Under the pieces are notes generated by a model. The model saw only the letters and a list, made by a program, of their open reading frames with translations. It was not told where the DNA came from and did no database searches. Below, piece after piece: positions 8,162 to 14,472 of a stretch of 32,612 nt of DNA. Made by a program: the position numbers and the translations under genes. The stretch comes from Acidobacteriota bacterium (GTDB taxonomy: Bacteria; Acidobacteriota; UBA6911). The stretch lies in contig JAFGTD010000201.1 of assembly GCA_016934295.1 (NCBI GenBank), positions 1 through 32,612 on the forward strand, read 5' to 3'. The stretch's first letter is position 1, and each line of letters begins with the position of its first letter.

Positions 8162-8577
8162 TATTGCTTGCCATAAAGCATCGGTTGGTAGCCGACCAGG
8201 GGACGAAAGCCCAGGTCTTCATAAAGTCCCTGCGTTCCCGGCTCGGCGACAAGGCCGATCCACCCAATTTTACGATTCACACAAAGCTGGGCCAGCCTGC
8301 GCACAAGTTCACGGCCGATGCCTTGCCCGCGATAGCTGTCGAGTACGGTAACATCCTGAATATAGGCATCACTATGTCCGTCGGAAATTACGCGCGCCAT
8401 GCCGATAATTTCCCCTTCAATGGAACGCGCCACCATAAAGCAGAAACTCCCCTGAATCATGGCGGGAATTACTTCCCTTGCCTCCGGATTCTCCTGCCAC
8501 CAACCGGCGGATTTGTATAAGGCCACGATTTCTTCAACAGGTGCCGATTTTACCGCTTCATACTCGATATTATTCAT
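8161..8577 (-). CDS. GNAT-family N-acetyltransferase
   Basis: This 138-residue protein matches small GNAT acetyltransferases. The acetyl-CoA-binding motif A is clear (QDVTVLDSYRGQGIGRELVRRL), and the C-terminal GLYEDLGFRPL is the usual motif B region. It probably acetylates an amine of a small molecule or protein; the acceptor is unknown. GGAAGGG lies about nine bases before the ATG. It is first in a two-gene unit with the DUF2156-like gene (one-base overlap), which places two GNAT-fold proteins together. Confidence 0.9.
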   Translation of the reverse strand: MNNIEYEAVKSAPVEEIVALYKSAGWWQENPEAREVIPAMIQGSFCFMVARSIEGEIIGMARVISDGHSDAYIQDVTVLDSYRGQGIGRELVRRLAQLCVNRKIGWIGLVAEPGTQGLYEDLGFRPLVGYQPMLYGKQ

Positions 8578-8613
8578 GGCATTCCCTTCCTAATCCGGTC
8601 TGATCCGAATCCT

Positions 8614-8638
8614 AAAAAGGCAGGTAAGATGCCTGCCT
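8614..8638 (-). terminator. Rho-independent terminator downstream of the cyclodeaminase-like gene
   Basis: On the minus strand AGGCAGG-CATCTTA-CCTGCCT is followed by a run of Ts. It lies about 80 nt after the stop at 8720 and just before the GNAT leader, so it separates the two transcripts. Confidence 0.8.
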
Positions 8639-8719
8639 TCCCGGGGGGTGGGTTGGACAAAGCGGTCCTGTCTTAAATGAATATCAAAACCTTTGAAGCC
8701 CTCTCACGACAACCAGGCA

Positions 8720-9673
8720 TTATTTTATGGGCAGTTTTTCGCCTATCTCCTCTGCTTCAGCCTTCTCATAGACTTTGGCGGCCAGGGCAATGTCTTCCAA
8801 AGCAATCCCCTGGGATTCGAACAGCGTGATTTCACTCGGGTCTTCCCTTCCAGGGTACTCTCCAATAACAACCAGTCCTAATTCGCGGGCATCTTCCCAA
8901 TAGAATGCCTCCGCCTCCGCAGCCTGTGAAAGGTCTCCGGATTCAAGCATCGCCTGTTCACTAGAGTCCACAATAATGCAGTCGCACCTCCGAACTGCCT
9001 CCACATCCAATTCCTGTCTGGTCAGAAAATTCGAACCGATGGCATTTATGTGGGTTCCTTCCGTCAACCATTCTCCCTTCAATACCGGTTCTTTGGAATT
9101 GGTCGCCGTTATAACAATATCTTTCTCCTTGACCGCTTCTTCGGGAGTCTCGGCGGGAATTACCTCAACGCCGGTCGCCTCAGTCATCTCCTCACAGAAT
9201 TTCCGGCGATTTTCAGAATTCCTCGACCAGGCCACAATGTTTCGGAAAGAGCCGACAGCACAGACAGCCTGCACCTGGGCGCGAGCCTGCCACCCGGTAC
9301 CGATAATTCCCATCCGGGAAGACTCACGGCGAGCCATATGCTTTGTCGCCACCACCGTAGCCGCGCCGGTGCGCATTTGACCCAGCTTGTCGGCTTCAAT
9401 CACCGCCACCATTGTTCCGTCCGCATTGTAAAGCATTATGTAGAAGCAGGGCTTCCCGGATACGCTCGTGTAGCTTTTCAGACCGGCATATCCAAGGGTA
9501 GGCAAAGACGCGCTCATTACATGGAGCATTCCTTTATTCAACCGGCAGCGGCGTCTCGGAATATTCTCCGCCTTGTATTCCCCCTGAAGCCGGAAAGCCT
9601 GTTCAATCGTTGCGATCGCCATTTCCATCGTCACCAGCTTTTCAACATCCGCTTCTCTTAACAAAATCGCCAT
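8720..9673 (-). CDS. Ornithine cyclodeaminase / mu-crystallin family protein
   Basis: A 317-residue protein of the ornithine cyclodeaminase/archaeal alanine dehydrogenase/ketimine reductase family. The NAD-binding Rossmann motif is GIIGTGWQARAQVQAV near residue 130; family motifs EADKLGQMRTGAATVVAT (about 95-112) and HINAIGSNFLTRQELD (about 215-230) are present. Members do NAD-linked deamination or reduction of amino or imino acids; the substrate cannot be read from sequence. The track begins at a TTG (9685), but the ATG at 9673 has GGGGG five bases upstream and the protein then starts MAILLREADV, typical of the family, so I use it. It is divergent from the amidohydrolase at 10034. Confidence 0.88.
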   Translation of the reverse strand: MAILLREADVEKLVTMEMAIATIEQAFRLQGEYKAENIPRRRCRLNKGMLHVMSASLPTLGYAGLKSYTSVSGKPCFYIMLYNADGTMVAVIEADKLGQMRTGAATVVATKHMARRESSRMGIIGTGWQARAQVQAVCAVGSFRNIVAWSRNSENRRKFCEEMTEATGVEVIPAETPEEAVKEKDIVITATNSKEPVLKGEWLTEGTHINAIGSNFLTRQELDVEAVRRCDCIIVDSSEQAMLESGDLSQAAEAEAFYWEDARELGLVVIGEYPGREDPSEITLFESQGIALEDIALAAKVYEKAEAEEIGEKLPIK

Positions 9674-9708
9674 AAATGCCCCCAATTTCTAGTTCCAACC
9701 CAGCTCCC

Positions 9709-9737
9709 AATATACTGGAGCCCGGTTTCAGCTCCAA
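9709..9737 (-). promoter_or_regulatory. Promoter for the cyclodeaminase-like gene, with internal dyad
   Basis: On the minus strand: TTGGAG, 17-bp spacer, TATATT, ending about 36 bp before the ATG. GGAGC...GCTCC forms an inverted repeat spanning the -35 edge and spacer and could be an operator, but this is inference. Confidence 0.55.
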
Positions 9738-9901
9738 GCCCGAAAAGTGTTTGTACCCAGCGAACTGAACCTCGATTCCGATATGGTATTTCTTAAACAA
9801 GTCAATCTCCATAGCTTAGCATGATGAAATCCAGCTTTGCCAAAGCTAAAGATATTATGGACAACCTGCGGATCTGTAAAAAAAACGGTATTCCCCCAAT
9901 A

Positions 9902-9968
9902 CTCAATTTCATAATTGAGGCTGAATCATGCATCCATTTCCTCGAAAAGAGCATGATCCCGGTATAAT
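9902..9968 (+). promoter_or_regulatory. Hairpin and TATAAT upstream of the amidohydrolase
   Basis: CTCAATT-TCAT-AATTGAG (9902-9919) is a perfect dyad, and TATAAT (9963-9968) is a consensus -10 about 66 bp before the ATG at 10034. No good -35 is seen at the right distance, which would suit an activator-dependent promoter. The rest of the 360-bp divergent gap has nothing else I recognise. Confidence 0.35.
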
Positions 9969-10033
9969 ATGATTTCGGCCTTATGAAAACAAATCCGGCC
10001 GGTGTTTATTGCTGAAAGAGTGCCCTAAGTGAA

Positions 10034-11338
10034 ATGATTAAAAAAATCATCCACAGAGCAAAATACATTCTTCCCGATCCCTATACATTTCTAAAGAACG
10101 GTGCAATAGAAATCACAGAGGACGGCCGCATTGCCAGCATTGCGCCCTGGCGGGAATTATCCGGTCCTGCCGGCAACGGGGCAGTGGATTGGGGTGCGGC
10201 AATTATAATGCCCGGTTTGGTCAATGCTCACGTTCACATGGAATTGACCTCTCTGCATAACTGCTTGCCGCAGTTCCATTCTTTTACGGACTGGCTTTCC
10301 CAACTTATCGCCAAGCGGCAAGCCTGGAACCTGGAACATTTTCGCTCTTCAATTAGAGAAGGGATCGCTCAATCACTCGCGGCAGGGACAACTACAGTCG
10401 GAGATGTCTCTTCGAGCGGAATTAGCCGCGATTTAACCAGCGATTCTCCGCTTCGCAAGGTTATTTTCGAAGAAAGCATCGCTTTTTCTCCCGATCTGGC
10501 TGTCGAAAAGATCGCGGACATAAATCGAACTCTCGACAACTCCAAATCCGGAGACCTTTACGAACCGGGCGTTTCGCCGCATGCACCGTATACCGTTTCC
10601 GGAGACCTGTATCGGGGCCTGGCGGAACTGGCACGACGCCGGAGGCTGCCACTGGCAACGCATACAGCGGAAACAGAGGAAGAAATTCAGTTCCTCAGGA
10701 ACGGCACCGGGGAATTCCGCAATTTCCTCAATGCAATGGGCCTGATCCCTCCGGGCTGGAAGGCTCCGGGCCTTGATCCAATCCCTTATCTTCACTCACT
10801 GGGTGTTCTGGGAACCAATTGCCTCCTGATTCATTGTAACTACCTGGATCGTGACTCCATTAAACTGGTAGCAGGATCGCACAGCAGCATTGTTTATTGC
10901 CCCAGAAGCCATGCGTTCTTCCGGCATCGGCGGCATCCGATACGAGATCTGCTGGACGCGGGGATTAACGTCGCCCTGGGAACGGATTCACTGGCCAGCA
11001 ACAAGACGCTAAGTATGCTCGACGAATTACGCTTTCTGTACAAGGAAAGAAAAGACCTCAAATCGGAAGAAATTATGCAGGCGGCGACACTCAACGGCGC
11101 GAAAGCTCTGGGATTCGGCAACCGTCTCGGCACATTGAAATCCGGCAATCTGGCCGATATGACTATTCTTGAAGTACCTCCGGATATGGGAATCAGCAAT
11201 GCTCCGGATCGGATTCTGGAAGGCGCCGGGGAATGCATCGGTACGATTGTAGGGGGTCGTATTTCCTGGCAGAAGTCAGACCAGCCTCCGGTTGGTAACG
11301 GACTGTGTCCGGCGAAGCTGAACGCGAAGCCGGATTGA
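10034..11338 (+). CDS. Amidohydrolase-superfamily deaminase (ATZ/TRZ/SsnA/MtaD-like)
   Basis: A 434-residue metal-dependent hydrolase. Ligands of the family are in order: HVHME (HxH, near residue 66), HTAETEEE (His and Glu), IHCNYLD (His) and GTDSLASN (Asp). This pattern matches the ATZ/TRZ group, which includes chlorohydrolases, guanine deaminase, and methylthioadenosine/S-adenosylhomocysteine deaminase; the substrate cannot be chosen here. The ATG is the first in frame; its ribosome site is weak. The last ~22 residues (from QKSDQPPVG to the end) are encoded by a dispersed repeat, so the natural C-terminus was probably near GRISW. It is divergent from the cyclodeaminase-like gene. Confidence 0.85.
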   Translation: MIKKIIHRAKYILPDPYTFLKNGAIEITEDGRIASIAPWRELSGPAGNGAVDWGAAIIMPGLVNAHVHMELTSLHNCLPQFHSFTDWLSQLIAKRQAWNLEHFRSSIREGIAQSLAAGTTTVGDVSSSGISRDLTSDSPLRKVIFEESIAFSPDLAVEKIADINRTLDNSKSGDLYEPGVSPHAPYTVSGDLYRGLAELARRRRLPLATHTAETEEEIQFLRNGTGEFRNFLNAMGLIPPGWKAPGLDPIPYLHSLGVLGTNCLLIHCNYLDRDSIKLVAGSHSSIVYCPRSHAFFRHRRHPIRDLLDAGINVALGTDSLASNKTLSMLDELRFLYKERKDLKSEEIMQAATLNGAKALGFGNRLGTLKSGNLADMTILEVPPDMGISNAPDRILEGAGECIGTIVGGRISWQKSDQPPVGNGLCPAKLNAKPD

Positions 11339-11488
11339 ACAATCTGTGACTCCGGGTAAGTTTTCGGGGGTCGGTATCGGAATCGGAATCGGTTTTTAAA
11401 AGCTCGATCCCGATTCCGATTCCGACCCCGACGCCGATGGATTCGCGGCCCGGCTTTTCGCTTCGGAAAGAGTCACAGGTCAGACTAT
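11271..11488 (+). repeat. Dispersed repeat, copy 1 (second copy inverted at 31938-32125)
   Basis: About 200 bp from the 3' end of the amidohydrolase gene into the next leader is similar, end to end, to the reverse complement of 31938-32125. Shared blocks include CAGCCTCCGGTTGGTA-like, GGGTAAGTTTTCGG and CCGACGCCGATGGATTC. At the centre is an imperfect hairpin of ATCGGA/TCCGAT hexamers (11367-11430). Copy 1 has about 30 extra bases near 11300-11330. It is non-coding except where it forms the amidohydrolase C-terminus. Confidence 0.8.
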
Positions 11489-11589
11489 TTGTAGATGTTG
11501 CCATGTTCCTGCAAGCGGAAAATACAGGTTGCGTATATTGTGGAGTTGGATATTACATTAATGCTAAACTGCCGCTTCCGGAAAAGGTC

Positions 11590-12081
11590 ATGAAAAGACA
11601 AGCATTGCCGCCGTTGAGAAAATACCTGTTTTATGGATTGACCATTGTATTGATCTCCGCCTTTATCTTCCTGGCCGTGCAGGGTCGACGGATGGAAAAA
11701 GAACGGCTGCAGCAGGGCAGCGAAATTGTTCAACAATATGCGCCGACTCCTACGCGGGTTCTGGCGCCGTACGATCTTGAAATCCTGAAAGCCTCCATGA
11801 TCCTGCCACAGGGCAGTGAGAAAACCGGGCGGCAGGGTACGGTCCGCCATAGAATTGAGATTCGAAACTCCGGCACTGTATCCTATTGTGAAATACAGCT
11901 GAACCTTAGCTACCTCGATGCGGGGGGAACGGTAATCTTAACGATACCGCACAATATAAAGGAGCGGATACGCCCGGGCGGTACTTTACTTTCACCCGAT
12001 ATTTCCATTGATAACATTCCCGCTGAAGCAATCGACTGCCGTCCGAAAATCGTATATGCGGATATAGAGCCCGGAGAATAA
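11590..12081 (+). CDS. Small membrane-anchored protein with a periplasmic beta domain
   Basis: The 163-residue protein has one N-terminal transmembrane helix (YLFYGLTIVLISAFIFLAVQ) after a basic start, then about 130 extracytoplasmic residues. The region TVRHRIEIRNSGTVSYCEIQ to the end, with alternating hydrophobic residues and NSGT turns, looks like an Ig-like/FxLYD-type beta domain. No enzyme motif is visible and I do not recognise a named family. The track starts at 11437 inside the dispersed repeat; the ATG at 11590, with GGAAAAGG upstream and right before the membrane helix, is far more likely. The barrel-protein gene follows 170 bp later; the gap between them (12082-12251) shows no clear promoter. 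Confidence 0.7.
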   Translation: MKRQALPPLRKYLFYGLTIVLISAFIFLAVQGRRMEKERLQQGSEIVQQYAPTPTRVLAPYDLEILKASMILPQGSEKTGRQGTVRHRIEIRNSGTVSYCEIQLNLSYLDAGGTVILTIPHNIKERIRPGGTLLSPDISIDNIPAEAIDCRPKIVYADIEPGE

Positions 12082-12251
12082 AAAATTACCGAATTCAAGC
12101 GCCTGGATCCCGAACGATCCCGGCGTTCGATTTTCACACACATCCGCATCGAATTAGGCTGATTTGACATGGAATTTCTATTATGATAGCTTACGTTAAA
12201 TCTGAGTATTCCGGATATGTTGCGCATCCTTATATTTGAGGAACGCTGGCA

Positions 12252-14039
12252 ATGAGGTTTACCCTCCGGTTTTTATCTCCATTTCTTCTTGTTATTCTGG
12301 TCCTGTTTACAGAACCGTCTATTGCAACCACCCGACAAAGACTGGGAGAAATATCCGGAAATATAAAAGGCCCGACCGGAATTCCGCTAAACGACGCCTT
12401 TGTCCGCATCTTCAAAGTAGCCGAACAGAAAGAGTTTCTTGCCAAGTCCGGTATTCGCAGCAATCAAAACGGTTTCTTTCGTGCCGTGAACCTGATTCCG
12501 GGTATCTATTACCTGCAGGTCATTCATGAAGGATACGAGACGGCATCTACAGGACAATTCGAAGTCGGCCCGGACCGTAAAACCGCCTTGAATATCACCC
12601 TTAGACGCTTCATAGAATACGTTTCTAACGATGAAGATCCGCGCAATTGGAATTTAATGAAAGTGATGCGCAGTTCATCGGATCGGCGCATGATATTCCG
12701 GTATCAGCCCGCTGATACACCGGAGACTTACAGAGAAAAGGATTCGCCATTCTCCCGAAACGGCTCTATGAATATGGCTTCGAGCACTCCCCTCGGCGGA
12801 GGTCCGCATTATTTCGCCCGCCCTCATACGAGCCGGAACGGGATAGTCACGAATTTCGCTTTTTCCGAACCGCTGAGCCGACGTAGCAGAATGATTTTTT
12901 CGGGCCAGTTCGATTTTGGAGAAACATCTTTCTGGAGAGTGCGGGACACTATTCACTACCGGCCAAACAACGGACATGATTATAAGGTGTCTTTCGGATA
13001 CGGACGCATGAACGTGGACTATGCCGGCAGCGATTCCCTTGAATCCCAATTTTTAACGGAAAATCAGGGAACCCAGGCATCCAGGATTCAGACCATCGCT
13101 TTCGGTATCGAAGGAACCACGAAGTTTTACGATCTGATCAAAATCAACTACGGCTTTGATTATTCGCGTCTCCATTACGGCACAGACAGGAGCTTCCTGC
13201 ATCCATCGCTTGAAATTGTGATGACTCCATTGGATGGATGGCGTTTTAAAACCTCTTTTTCATCCAGGCGTGAAAGCGATACGGACAGTGTCATGCTCTC
13301 AACGGGGGAAGTTCTCAATCTTTCGGAGCCGACGTTGATTACCGTGGCCGGGAACGATGTAAGTATGAGTCAGGTCAGACACTCCGAAATTGCGGTTGAA
13401 AGAGCTGTTACTCGCGACACTTCCATAGAAGTCGCCGTTTACCGCGACAACATCTACGGGCCGGGGATTCCTTTAAGGATCACAACGATTACACCGGAGG
13501 ATCAGCTGTCGGCTGTCGTCCATCTGAACGAGAACCGGTCCCGACAGCAAGGATTGCGTATTTCATTGAATCGTCAAATGTTATCCAATCTTCGCGGTTC
13601 TCTCGGCTATGTCTACGGAGAAGCAACCAATCTCTCGGATGTAGACGCGTCCGTAACAATCGACAGTCTGAACCGGGATTTCGGAACATATGCCATCCAG
13701 CAGTACAATCATACGATCACGGGTCAGCTTGACGCAAACATCCCGGATACAAGTACGAACCTGCTGGCAACCATATTATGGTATCCCGGGAATCCCGTTT
13801 CTCCGATCAATTGGTTTTCCGATCCAATGGATATAGGATCGAAGTCTGTGAATTTTGAAGTACGTCAGATGCTTCCGATTCAGAGTTTCTTCTCAAGTAC
13901 GGGACAATGGGAAATCCTGTTAGACTTTCGGAATATATTAAACCAAGGGGAAGAAGTCGTATCCGCTTCGGACGGCCTTATTGTGTTGAATCGCAATCCG
14001 CGCTCGTTACGATTCGGCCTCAGCCTTAATTTCCACTAG
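12252..14039 (+). CDS. Outer-membrane beta-barrel protein with carboxypeptidase-regulatory-like domain
   Basis: A 595-residue exported protein. Residues 1-26 are a signal peptide. Residues ~32-115 are a carboxypeptidase-D regulatory-like beta domain (ISGNIKGPTGIPLNDAFVRI...YYLQVIHEGYETASTGQFEV). From about residue 170 onward the sequence alternates polar and aromatic residues, typical of beta-strands, and it ends RFGLSLNFH, near the usual C-terminal Phe of outer-membrane barrels. The layout resembles TonB-linked proteins, but I see no clear plug domain, and 595 residues is short for a full TonB-dependent receptor. A transport or structural outer-membrane role is likely; the ligand is unknown. 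Its TAG stop coincides with a variant of the family-A repeat. Confidence 0.75.
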   Translation: MRFTLRFLSPFLLVILVLFTEPSIATTRQRLGEISGNIKGPTGIPLNDAFVRIFKVAEQKEFLAKSGIRSNQNGFFRAVNLIPGIYYLQVIHEGYETASTGQFEVGPDRKTALNITLRRFIEYVSNDEDPRNWNLMKVMRSSSDRRMIFRYQPADTPETYREKDSPFSRNGSMNMASSTPLGGGPHYFARPHTSRNGIVTNFAFSEPLSRRSRMIFSGQFDFGETSFWRVRDTIHYRPNNGHDYKVSFGYGRMNVDYAGSDSLESQFLTENQGTQASRIQTIAFGIEGTTKFYDLIKINYGFDYSRLHYGTDRSFLHPSLEIVMTPLDGWRFKTSFSSRRESDTDSVMLSTGEVLNLSEPTLITVAGNDVSMSQVRHSEIAVERAVTRDTSIEVAVYRDNIYGPGIPLRITTITPEDQLSAVVHLNENRSRQQGLRISLNRQMLSNLRGSLGYVYGEATNLSDVDASVTIDSLNRDFGTYAIQQYNHTITGQLDANIPDTSTNLLATILWYPGNPVSPINWFSDPMDIGSKSVNFEVRQMLPIQSFFSSTGQWEILLDFRNILNQGEEVVSASDGLIVLNRNPRSLRFGLSLNFH

Positions 14040-14053
14040 CCGCATTCCCGAGA
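14037..14053 (+). repeat. Variant family-A stop-codon repeat after the barrel gene
   Basis: TAGCCGCATTCCCGAGA begins with the barrel gene's TAG stop and matches family A apart from one missing C and two changes. A perfect copy of the 16-mer lies 92 bp further on. Confidence 0.45.
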
Positions 14054-14128
14054 CAGAATTCCAGGCAGGTTTTGTGCGAGACCGCAACAAGCCGCCGGCC
14101 GGACAACCTCGCAAATTTCATCGGGATT

Positions 14129-14144
14129 TAGCCCGCATTTCTCA
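14129..14144 (+). repeat. Perfect family-A repeat in intergenic DNA
   Basis: TAGCCCGCATTTCTCA matches the copies at the ends of enolase and mnmG exactly. It is not at the stop of an annotated gene, but it closes a minus-strand-independent stretch with no recognised ORF. The 430-bp gap 14040-14472 otherwise holds only short, unconvincing ORFs and the sigma-54 promoter. Confidence 0.65.
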
Positions 14145-14414
14145 AAAGGTTTCTTGTTGGTCAAAATGGAACGACCGAAAACCCCTGAGGCATGTCCAAC
14201 GCTTCGCTTCAGTTCATGCACAGTACCTGGAGGAGTCTGAGTCGGCGGACCCTATGAGAAATTCAATTGCGCCTAGAGTCCAAAATATTGGATCAATAAA
14301 TTCAAGTTGTTGGAGTGCATTCTTTTTCACCGGCCACCGATATTTGCGCAAGATATAAAGTGTTTGTATTCAATTATTTATCTTTACATACAAACCGTTG
14401 TCCTTTTCTCCGTA

Positions 14415-14429
14415 TGGCACATGAATTGC
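14415..14429 (+). promoter_or_regulatory. Sigma-54 (-24/-12) promoter of the histidine-kinase gene
   Basis: TGGCAC-ATGAA-TTGC matches the sigma-54 consensus TGGCAC-N5-TTGC at every position, and the GG and GC are exactly 10 bp apart. It sits 44 bp before the ATG at 14473. Such promoters need an NtrC-type activator; one is encoded by the next gene, at 17619. Confidence 0.8.
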
Positions 14430-14472
14430 GTTATACTTTTTATTGCAAGCACTAAAGGATAAAAACGGCTTC

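Noticed and set aside
11367-11430. ATCGGA array as a CRISPR or protein repeat
   Set aside because: Units are 6 bp without spacers, and the arms are inverted, so it is a hairpin inside a dispersed repeat. The ORF track's Asp-Ser-rich translation there is an artefact.
14074-14358. 94-aa plus-strand ORF in the gap before the kinase
   Set aside because: GTG start without ribosome site, low-complexity composition, includes a family-A repeat, and no domain is visible.
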